Shown here piece by piece: positions 5,785-11,949 of a stretch of 11,949 nt of DNA. Every line of letters starts with the position of its first letter. Within the stretch, counting starts at the first letter, position 1. Below the pieces are notes generated by a model. It was not told the origin of the DNA. It worked only from the letters and a program-made list of their open reading frames with translations, and did no database searches. The stretch is from positions 1 to 11,949 of the forward strand of contig PFDH01000044.1 in NCBI GenBank assembly GCA_002772705.1, written 5' to 3'. The DNA is from Candidatus Pacebacteria bacterium CG10_big_fil_rev_8_21_14_0_10_44_11 (lineage in GTDB: Bacteria > Patescibacteriota > Microgenomatia > UBA1400 > PJMF01). A program made the translations under genes and the position numbers.

Positions 5785-6402
5785 TTATAAGCCCTGTGTT
5801 CGATCGAGTACATTAACTTTTTCTTGGCCAGTACTCTTCACTGATTTGACATCTTTAATTTTAGTGTCGGCGACAATTGTAAACAAGAGGCCTGGACTGC
5901 CGTCATCAGGTGATTCTACTTTGCTGACTCTGACGTTTTGGAAACGAGGCGAAAGCTGCAGATTATTTACCAGTAAATTAAAAGAGGTTTGTGACAGCGT
6001 CCGGCCAACAATCGAGACAGAATCAGTTCTGATCGAGAGCTGGGTCAGCGTTACATCTAGGGGAGTAACTTCGCTTAGGCGTTCAAAAACATCAACAATA
6101 TTTACATCTTGTTCAATTTGCTGAACGTTCTCAATTTTTGCTTGAGCCAATCTAAAGTTGCCTTCAAGATCACCATAACTTTCGATCGTGCTCTGATTTT
6201 TGACAATCTCAGAGTTAAGATTAGTAATTTGCCGATCCAAGGTAAAGCGGGCAGCAAAACTAATAATCACAATCAACTCGGTAAAAATGATGATGTAGCG
6301 ACCCGCCGACAGTGCCCACTGCAACGTCCGACCCAAGGTAGTATGAAAAAACGGATCCTTTGGAACTAAGTTGATGGTAATTGGGGCAGGTTTTTTTGAC
6401 AT
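5785..6402 (-). CDS. pilN: PilN-like type IV pilus inner-membrane protein
   Basis: A 205-residue protein with the N-terminal motif ITINLVPKD (residues 8-16), which corresponds to the INLLP motif with which PilN binds PilM at the cytoplasmic face. One membrane segment (about 36-53), a coiled-coil part (residues about 57-90) and a C-terminal fimbrial-assembly domain with VDVFERLSEVTP and an LTQLSI strand pattern follow, as in PilN and GspL C-terminal domains. ATG 6400-6402 was chosen because the protein then opens with MSKK just ahead of the INLVP motif; in-frame codons further upstream would add 16 residues not expected in the family. PilM is not in the window, so it must lie elsewhere or be missing. 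Confidence 0.75.
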   Translation of the reverse strand: MSKKPAPITINLVPKDPFFHTTLGRTLQWALSAGRYIIIFTELIVIISFAARFTLDRQITNLNSEIVKNQSTIESYGDLEGNFRLAQAKIENVQQIEQDVNIVDVFERLSEVTPLDVTLTQLSIRTDSVSIVGRTLSQTSFNLLVNNLQLSPRFQNVRVSKVESPDDGSPGLLFTIVADTKIKDVKSVKSTGQEKVNVLDRTQGL

Positions 6403-6430
6403 GAAACACCAAAACAGCTCGCTGTTTCTT

Positions 6431-6458
6431 ACTTTAAGAATAACAGACAATCACTCAA
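6431..6458 (-). promoter_or_regulatory. Candidate promoter for the pilN-pilO cluster
   Basis: On the minus strand, TTGAGT (6453-6458) and TAAAGT (6431-6436) are spaced 16 bp apart in the 128-bp gap behind murJ. Each matches consensus at four of six positions. A 7-bp stem, AAACAGC/GCTGTTT (6412-6418/6421-6427), lies between this element and the start codon, ending 9 nt before the ATG where a ribosome would bind. Both assignments are weak. Confidence 0.3.
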
Positions 6459-6530
6459 GTTTCATCTATCAACAGCAATTGACTGTTTTTATTTCTGATG
6501 CTTGGCGTCTACTCTAATTTAGCTGCGCAA

Positions 6531-8219
6531 TCAAATGCCACTGTCTTCTATGGTGGTGTCAACTACCACCTCTGGAGTTTGAGCCAGACTTTTAGATTTT
6601 TGTCTAAATTTGCTTAAGAATTTAGTAAAAATTTGCAGTTCTTTAATGTCAAATAAAGCAGCAAAGTACAGATATACAAGCATGCCAATGGTGCCAGTGG
6701 TGATTGTCAGGCCTATTAACTCAATCGTCCGGGTAGTGTTAAAAACCAGGCCGTCTAAGATTCGATACGGCAAATACAAAAAGACGGCCATTAAGAAACT
6801 GGCCACGATCATTTTAGTTTGAGGAATCCAAAAATCTCTATTGATCAATCCTTTTACTTTATTATTCAATAAGAACAAAAATAGGCCAAACTCAACAAAA
6901 GCGGTGACGCTGGTAGCAATCGCTAGACCAACAATCCCAAACGGGGTGAAAAAAACTAAATAACCACCAATAATACAGTACAGAATAAAGTCAATCGCCG
7001 TAATGACAAACGGCGTAACGGTGTCTTTGAGGGCATAAAAGGCTCGAATTAAAAGCTGAACCAGCGCTTGGGCGGCGACAGAAATTGTCATGATCGCCAC
7101 CAACCAACTGGTGTTTAGGGTTGCTTCCCAGGGAAAACCATCGGCACCGTAGGCAAACCGGACAACTGGCAGTCTCAAGATTAAGAGCAGCACTGACGCC
7201 GGCAAAGCCAAAAAAGAAATTTGATTCAGCGATTGCAATACTAATGATCTGAAGTGTTGTGATTCAGAATGATGGGATTCTTCTGACAAAAACGGTAACG
7301 CCGCTTGGCTTAGCGGTGTGCCAGTAAACCGAATGGGCAAAATCATCAAGTTTGAGGCCAAGTACATCATCGAAAAACTTAAGTTTCCAAGCGAAGTGGT
7401 GAAAAAACCAAGGGCTAATTTGCGCATTTCTCCGGCGCCTAAAGCCATAAAGCGAGCCGGCATCAACCTAAAAAACTCTTTAATGCCGTCATGTCTCAGA
7501 TCAAAGGTAAACGCGTAGCGAAAACCCATTTTTAACACTAAGGGCAGTTGAATCCCCATGTGTAAAAAAGCCCCAATTACCACACCAATACCCGCCGCAT
7601 AAATGCCATATTGTTGGGCAAATAAATACGCCCCAATCATGATACCGACGTTGTACATAATCGAACCCAGGGCGGGGATGACAAACCGGTGATACGACTG
7701 AAGAATGCCGGTCCAGAAGTTAGAAATAGCAAAGAAAAATTGCGACAAGAGCATCACACGGGTCAAGTTGGTAATAATTTCAATTTGCTCAGGGGTGATT
7801 TTGTCACCGGTTCGCAACAAGGTAATTTGTTTGGCAAAAATAAAGACAACGACGCCAATGCAGATAAAAACCAGTAATAAGAGGTTCATCATGATTGAAC
7901 TCATTTTGAAAGCGGCTTGCTCATCAGTCTTTCTTCTTGAGGTGAAAATGGGGATGAAGGCCGCGCTTAGCGCACCCAAAATAATCAATTGGAACATCAT
8001 GTCGGGAATCTGAAAAGCAATCCAAAATGCTTCAAGATCCGGCCCAAAGCCAAACTGAGCAATCAGCAGCCGTTTGACTAATACTCCAGACAGAGCCGAA
8101 ATAATGGTGGCGATGGTAATAATGCTGGCGGCTGACAAAATTGACTCTTGCTTGTTTTCGAGCCATCTCATGTTGAGGTTGTCAGTGAAAAGTTTGGAAA
8201 GTGGAAGCCCGGCAATCAT
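6531..8219 (-). CDS. murJ: Lipid II flippase MurJ (MviN family)
   Basis: A 562-residue polytopic membrane protein of the MOP superfamily. MurJ moves undecaprenyl-linked peptidoglycan precursor (lipid II) from the inner to the outer face of the cytoplasmic membrane. Family marks are the N-terminal SILSAASIITIATIIS helix, the cytoplasmic-loop motif GALSAAFIPIFTSRR (residues about 82-96) and PLSQAALPFLSE in the second half. Thirteen to fourteen hydrophobic segments are readable, followed by a polar tail of about 40 residues. Length is normal for the family. The start is ATG 8219. ATG 8171 (MRWLENKQES) is an alternative that drops 16 residues and begins nearer the conserved region. Neither start has a Shine-Dalgarno. 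The gene begins 29 bp after the stop of the upstream membrane-protein gene, suggesting one transcript. Confidence 0.93.
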   Translation of the reverse strand: MIAGLPLSKLFTDNLNMRWLENKQESILSAASIITIATIISALSGVLVKRLLIAQFGFGPDLEAFWIAFQIPDMMFQLIILGALSAAFIPIFTSRRKTDEQAAFKMSSIMMNLLLLVFICIGVVVFIFAKQITLLRTGDKITPEQIEIITNLTRVMLLSQFFFAISNFWTGILQSYHRFVIPALGSIMYNVGIMIGAYLFAQQYGIYAAGIGVVIGAFLHMGIQLPLVLKMGFRYAFTFDLRHDGIKEFFRLMPARFMALGAGEMRKLALGFFTTSLGNLSFSMMYLASNLMILPIRFTGTPLSQAALPFLSEESHHSESQHFRSLVLQSLNQISFLALPASVLLLILRLPVVRFAYGADGFPWEATLNTSWLVAIMTISVAAQALVQLLIRAFYALKDTVTPFVITAIDFILYCIIGGYLVFFTPFGIVGLAIATSVTAFVEFGLFLFLLNNKVKGLINRDFWIPQTKMIVASFLMAVFLYLPYRILDGLVFNTTRTIELIGLTITTGTIGMLVYLYFAALFDIKELQIFTKFLSKFRQKSKSLAQTPEVVVDTTIEDSGI

Positions 8220-8248
8220 ACTTAGATTCTAGCAGAAGCGGAGATATT

Positions 8249-9997
8249 TTAGAGTGTAGAATATTCTTTTTTATTGGTTCGTAGCCTTTTTGTCCAGGTA
8301 AAGAAAAAATAAGCTCCAATCAGAAGATACGTTGCTAGCGATATACCGGCGCCAAAACTGCGCCAAAAAGTTGGAAAATAGATAACTTCAATCTGTTGGG
8401 TTTGATCAACTGCCGGTAGATCTATTTCAATAATTCCTGTCACATCACGTTTTTCTGTTGGGAGAAGATCTTCTTTAGTCAAGACTTTATATGACAACGG
8501 TTCTCCATTTGAGAAAACTCTGATTCCAGGGAAATACAGCTGATTAAGCCGGATTTTTGCAAAGTTGCCTTGAGAGATTACTTCAAAGATGGTTTTGCTT
8601 GAATTAGAAGTGGTTTTTCCAACAATGGCTGAACCTTCAGCAAGATAAACTTTCTCAGCCGCTTGATACTCTTTTTCGGCTGTTGTATCTCTCCCAATTG
8701 GGGTATATTCGTGTGAAAAAGTGGTATCGCTATCAAAGGCTAGCAGTTCTTGATCGGTAAAATGTAGAAAAACACCCGGTCTTAAGTAATACAAACTGAA
8801 ACCAAATATCAGGCAAAAGAGCACCGACATTTTTATCCAAGAGGGCTTGAAGTAGTCAATGGCAAAAGCGCCGATAAAAGTAGAACACAATATGCTGAGA
8901 TTGAGCAAGCGCCAAGGAAATTGCTGCCGATGAAAAATAGTGATTTTTTGGTATAAAAGGGTAGTGACCGGTGACTGTAATTGAAGAAAAATTGTCAACA
9001 ACAACAGAATAAATACAAAGAGCAAAAGTTGGCTGTAACGACTAAATTTAACATTTTTGACTTTTTGATATAGCAACAAAAATAGGGTTAGTGCTCCAAA
9101 CAGCCAATGAAAAACTCCCAACTGGAACGACATGCCATCTTGGGTGGTTCCAGGCATTGAAAAACCTAAGCCCCACCCTGGATCAAATAACTGCCAAAAT
9201 GCTGAAAAATGTTCTTGAGGATTGAAGGCATCAGCTAAAAATAGTTTGACATACGATACTTCAAACAAAATCGGTAGATACATGAAAGCAGCTAAGCTTA
9301 AGCTTAAGAGAAGAACGCCAAGAATTATTGCTATAAATGTTAATCGTTTTTGAAAAAAGAAAACTGCCGTCAACAATCCCAAAACTAAACAGAGTTGAAT
9401 TGCGAATAAAGTGTGAGCCAATAAGATCAGGCTCAGCATGATTGCCGCTAAGAAAAAATGTTTTGAAAGTTTTTTTGCTTTTAAGGATTGAATTAAAAAA
9501 TATAGAAACAACGGCGTGAGTGAAAGGGCGGCAAATTCGGGGAAAGCCCCTCTCACGAATATCTGGGCAATTCGATAAGGACTAAAAAAAAGAATGATGG
9601 TAGCTAGAAATGCTGTCCGAGTCTTGAAATATAGTCGCAACCATTTGAGCGACCCCCAAAAGAATACTATGTTAAAAATAATGATTGTTATTTTTAAACT
9701 CAAGAATGTTGAAAAATTTACGAATTTAAACAAACTGGCCAAGATATATAACAGAGGTGGAACATAGTTGAATAAAGGTGAACCAAAACCCTGGTTCATA
9801 TATCCGTCCCAAAAAGGCAAAAATTGACCTTCTTGTAGCAGGCGAAAATAATGAGCGGTTCGAATTAAATGGTGTACGGCATCATGAGACATCGGGAAGC
9901 CGACTCTAAAAAGATTAAAATGAAATATCAGAAAGCCTGCTAGAACGATCAAACCATAAAAAATAGCGTCAGCATGTAGGGTAAAATATTTTTTCAT
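8249..9997 (-). CDS. Multi-pass GT-C-like membrane protein (PTPS-related/YfhO-like)
   Basis: A 582-residue integral membrane protein of the type often annotated as '6-pyruvoyl-tetrahydropterin synthase-related' (PF10131) or YfhO-like. These resemble GT-C glycosyltransferases that use polyprenyl-phosphate sugars outside the membrane. Seen here are an N-terminal membrane helix, then SHDAVHHLIR (residues 37-46) in the first external loop, where GT-C enzymes keep an acidic catalytic residue (D39 here). Also seen are the motif RGAFPEFAA (149-157), about eleven hydrophobic segments to residue 410, an external beta-rich domain (about 415-545, with YFPGIRVFSNGE) and a final membrane helix (about 552-572). 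The pterin name reflects an old database label; no PTPS catalytic domain is present. Location upstream of murJ points to envelope glycan work, but donor and acceptor are unknown. Confidence 0.7.
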   Translation of the reverse strand: MKKYFTLHADAIFYGLIVLAGFLIFHFNLFRVGFPMSHDAVHHLIRTAHYFRLLQEGQFLPFWDGYMNQGFGSPLFNYVPPLLYILASLFKFVNFSTFLSLKITIIIFNIVFFWGSLKWLRLYFKTRTAFLATIILFFSPYRIAQIFVRGAFPEFAALSLTPLFLYFLIQSLKAKKLSKHFFLAAIMLSLILLAHTLFAIQLCLVLGLLTAVFFFQKRLTFIAIILGVLLLSLSLAAFMYLPILFEVSYVKLFLADAFNPQEHFSAFWQLFDPGWGLGFSMPGTTQDGMSFQLGVFHWLFGALTLFLLLYQKVKNVKFSRYSQLLLFVFILLLLTIFLQLQSPVTTLLYQKITIFHRQQFPWRLLNLSILCSTFIGAFAIDYFKPSWIKMSVLFCLIFGFSLYYLRPGVFLHFTDQELLAFDSDTTFSHEYTPIGRDTTAEKEYQAAEKVYLAEGSAIVGKTTSNSSKTIFEVISQGNFAKIRLNQLYFPGIRVFSNGEPLSYKVLTKEDLLPTEKRDVTGIIEIDLPAVDQTQQIEVIYFPTFWRSFGAGISLATYLLIGAYFFFTWTKRLRTNKKEYSTL

Positions 9998-10118
9998 TTC
10001 TCGTTTTAACTATGACAGATTGCCGGGAATTATTAACTATAACTCTCAACGGGGTCGATAAACTTGTAGAGATAAGTCTGCTAAACTCTGAAATAAAATT
10101 GCAAAATAAAATTGGCAT

Positions 10119-10147
10119 TTGAAAAATTGCCGATTCTTGGCTATAAT
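10119..10147 (+). promoter_or_regulatory. Sigma-70-type promoter of rpsT
   Basis: TTGAAA (10119-10124) and a perfect TATAAT (10142-10147) are spaced 17 bp apart, 24 bp before the rpsT ATG. Initiation near 10154 would leave an untranslated leader of about 18 nt with no strong Shine-Dalgarno. The same gap (9998-10171) must also hold the promoter of the divergent membrane-protein gene; I could not pick a convincing one. Confidence 0.75.
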
Positions 10148-10171
10148 CACCCTCCTGTACAGAAAGTTGAT

Positions 10172-10411
10172 ATGCCTATTTTGAAAAATGCTAAGAAAGC
10201 TCTTCGCAGCAGTAAGCGCAAAGCGATGGTGAATATTCGCGTTCGTTCTCGGATGAAGTCCGCCGTTGATGCCGTTAAGGTTGCTGCAACTCAAGAGAAC
10301 ATTTCTGAAGCTTTCAGCCGAATTGACAAAGCGGTCAAGAAAAATTTAATCCACAAAAACAAAGCCGCTCACTTAAAGTCGCAACTTTCCAAAAAACTTG
10401 GGACAAAGTAA
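10172..10411 (+). CDS. rpsT: Small ribosomal subunit protein bS20
   Basis: A 79-residue, lysine- and arginine-rich protein that binds 16S rRNA in the body of the 30S subunit and is needed early in assembly. The N-terminal signature is MPILKNAKKALRSSKRK followed by NIRVRSRMKSAVD, and the C-terminal part has the usual IDKAVKKNLIHKNKAAHLKSQLSK pattern of S20. ATG 10172 is preferred over an in-frame start 20 codons upstream because it gives the normal family N-terminus and because the upstream extension would span the promoter. No terminator is seen before lepA 58 bp downstream, so some read-through is likely. rpsT and lepA also lie near each other in other bacteria. Confidence 0.95.
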   Translation: MPILKNAKKALRSSKRKAMVNIRVRSRMKSAVDAVKVAATQENISEAFSRIDKAVKKNLIHKNKAAHLKSQLSKKLGTK

Positions 10412-10452
10412 ATCCCCCAATTTAGTTTCCAGAGATACCTCAGCCGTTCTGC

Positions 10453-10461
10453 TGATATAAT
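10453..10461 (+). promoter_or_regulatory. Extended -10 promoter of lepA, predicting a leaderless transcript
   Basis: TGATATAAT is a perfect extended -10 (TGn followed by TATAAT at 10456-10461). No good -35 hexamer lies 16-18 bp upstream, which extended -10 promoters tolerate. Only 8 bases separate it from the lepA ATG, so the start point would fall at or within about 2 nt of the start codon. A short TCAGC/GCTGA stem (10440-10444/10451-10455) abuts the element. Confidence 0.6.
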
Positions 10462-10469
10462 GATTTACT

Positions 10470-11949
10470 ATGTTTTCTCAAGAGAAAATCAGAAATTTTT
10501 GCATTATTGCTCATATCGATCACGGTAAAACAACCTTGACCGACCGTTTTTTACGCCTCACCCAAACCGTGACCGAACGGGAGTTTACAGACCGAGTAAT
10601 GGACAGCAATCCAATTGAGCGTGAGCGGGGGATTACGATTAAGCTGGCGCCGGTGAGAATGCAGTACCAAGCCATTAATGGCAGCCACTACATCTTAAAT
10701 CTAATTGATACACCAGGTCATGTTGATTTTGGCTACGAAGTTAGTCGCTCACTAGCCTCTTGTGAAGGCGCGCTGTTGGTGGTTGATGCGACTCAAGGCA
10801 TTCAGGCACAGACGCTGTCTACCTATCAAAAGGCCAAAAATCTTGGCTTGACTATTATTCCGGTGATTAACAAAATTGACTTACCTTCGGCCGATGTTGA
10901 TAAAACGGTACTTGAACTGATGGAGGTTTGTCACTTTTCTGAGTCTGAGCTCATTCAGGTTTCAGCCAAAACTGGCCAGAATATCCAAGCCGTGCTAGAA
11001 GCGGTGGTACAAAAAGTTTCGGCTCCAGCTGGCCTACCAGAAGCACCACTGAGAGCGCTCTTAATTACTTCGCTATTTGATACTCATCGAGGGGCGGTGG
11101 CTTTGGTGCGGGTGATTGATGGTCAGCTTAAAAAGCATGACAAACTACAATTTTATGCCGCCACTACCCAATTTTTAGCCAGTGAAGTGGGCGTGTATAC
11201 GCCGTTAATGGCCAATACCGCTGCTTTAATGACTGGTGAAGTTGGGTTTGTGGTCACCGGTTTGAAAGATGCCCGAACTCTCAAGGTTGGCGACACAATT
11301 GTGAAAGCGCTTGAGGCTGAGCTAGTCAAACCCTTACCTGGATTTAAAGAGCCGCAGCCTTTGGTGTACCTGGAACTGTATCCAGTCGATCAAGCTGATT
11401 TTCCTGACTTACAAGACTCAATGTCCAAGTTGTTACTCAGAGATGCAGCAATTCAGTATTCAGGGACGTATTCCCAGGCTTTGGGCAGCGGACTGCGAGT
11501 GGGTTTTCTGGGAATTTTGCACGCTGAAATTGTGCTTGAGCGCTTGCAGCGGGAGTTTGATCTAGAACTGATTGCCACCGCGCCATCAGTCGTTTACCAA
11601 GTTACTAAGAATAATGGTGAAGTGATTGAAGTTAACACCCCGGCGGCGATGCCTGATCCATCTGAAGTGAGAGAAGTAAAGGAGCCAATTGCCACCGTTC
11701 TCATTTTTTCGCCAGAAAAATATACCAGCGCTTTATTGCAGTTATGTCAAGAACGTCGAGGGGAGTTGCAGACCACTGAAGTGATTAGCAGCACTGTCAA
11801 GTTGACCTGTCTGATGCCGTTAGCCGAGTTGATTACCGATTTTCATGACACCGTCAAATCTCTTTCTTCTGGTTTTGCTTCGGTTGAGTACAGCGTCACT
11901 GGCAGTCAGCCGGTGGAGGCGGTGACGGTGACGATTTTATTGAATCACG
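10470..11949 (+). CDS. lepA: Elongation factor 4 (LepA), 3' end beyond the window
   Basis: A translational GTPase that acts on the ribosome (back-translocation and initiation or biogenesis roles have been proposed). The first 493 codons are present; the family is about 600 residues, so roughly 100 C-terminal residues, including the unique LepA C-terminal domain, lie beyond the edge. GTPase motifs are intact: G1 AHIDHGKT (14-21), switch I RERGITIK (51-58), G3 DTPGH with the catalytic His84 (80-84), G4 NKID (134-137) and G5 SAK (165-167). LepA-specific parts follow: PLPGFKEPQPLVY in domain II/III, LGSGLRVGFLGILHAEI, and the APSVVY and EPIATV segments. The reading frame is open throughout. ATG 10470 aligns with the usual start; there is no Shine-Dalgarno, consistent with a leaderless message. 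Confidence 0.96.
   Translation, partial: MFSQEKIRNFCIIAHIDHGKTTLTDRFLRLTQTVTEREFTDRVMDSNPIERERGITIKLAPVRMQYQAINGSHYILNLIDTPGHVDFGYEVSRSLASCEGALLVVDATQGIQAQTLSTYQKAKNLGLTIIPVINKIDLPSADVDKTVLELMEVCHFSESELIQVSAKTGQNIQAVLEAVVQKVSAPAGLPEAPLRALLITSLFDTHRGAVALVRVIDGQLKKHDKLQFYAATTQFLASEVGVYTPLMANTAALMTGEVGFVVTGLKDARTLKVGDTIVKALEAELVKPLPGFKEPQPLVYLELYPVDQADFPDLQDSMSKLLLRDAAIQYSGTYSQALGSGLRVGFLGILHAEIVLERLQREFDLELIATAPSVVYQVTKNNGEVIEVNTPAAMPDPSEVREVKEPIATVLIFSPEKYTSALLQLCQERRGELQTTEVISSTVKLTCLMPLAELITDFHDTVKSLSSGFASVEYSVTGSQPVEAVTVTILLNH

Noticed and set aside
6471..6490. AACAG/CTGTT hairpin followed by T's, resembling a plus-strand terminator
   Set aside because: The stem is only 5 bp and no plus-strand gene precedes it; on the minus strand, where murJ ends, the T-tract is on the wrong side.
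10112..10171. A 20-codon N-terminal extension of bS20
   Set aside because: It overlaps the -35 and -10 of the rpsT promoter and is not seen in the S20 family.
1..11949. CRISPR arrays, insertion sequences, integrase or attachment sites
   Set aside because: No direct repeats with regular spacers, no transposase or integrase motifs and no terminal inverted repeats were seen; the only mobile elements are the group I introns.

Overview
The window looks like part of a genome of the Candidate Phyla Radiation (Patescibacteria), probably a Microgenomates-type lineage. This is inferred from gene content and style: intron-rich 23S rRNA, a compact PilN/PilO cluster beside a surface protein with a C-terminal LPXTG-like tail, starts that mostly lack Shine-Dalgarno sequences, and UGA used as a normal stop (standard bacterial code, so not an SR1 or Gracilibacteria-type code). 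No taxonomic search was possible.

Bases 1 to about 2705 are the 3' third of a 23S rRNA gene, corresponding roughly to E. coli positions 2080 to 2904. It is split by three group I introns that all fall within 82 nt of mature rRNA in the peptidyl-transferase and A-loop region: after E. coli U2511, about 2533, and U2593. The exons between them are 22 and 60 nt long, matching the E. coli spacing. Introns 1 and 2 carry LAGLIDADG homing-endonuclease genes. The first looks damaged by a frame-disrupting deletion. The second is a clear relative of I-CreI. Intron 3 has no convincing ORF but sits at L2593, the site occupied by the I-CreI intron in Chlamydomonas chloroplasts. A 5S rRNA follows (about 2841-2958), enclosed by a perfect 17-bp flanking stem that runs into a T-tract.

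Bases 3097-9997 are all on the minus strand. In transcription order they are: a large multi-pass GT-C-like membrane protein, the lipid II flippase MurJ, PilN-like and PilO-like type IV pilus assembly proteins, a small single-pass membrane protein whose start overlaps the pilO stop, and a 507-residue surface protein with fibronectin/Ig-like domains and an LPKSG-type tail. These are all envelope functions: cell-wall precursor export, surface polymer or glycan work, and pilus or adhesion.

From about 10119 the plus strand carries rpsT (ribosomal protein bS20) and lepA (elongation factor 4; truncated by the window edge). Each has a TATAAT -10 element. The lepA element lies so close to the ATG that the transcript is predicted to be leaderless or nearly so. 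The divergent gap 9998-10171 separates the envelope and translation blocks. The gaps 2706-2829, 2975-3096, 4642-4806 and 6403-6530 contain no recognisable genes or tRNAs; they hold only the hairpins and candidate promoters listed.
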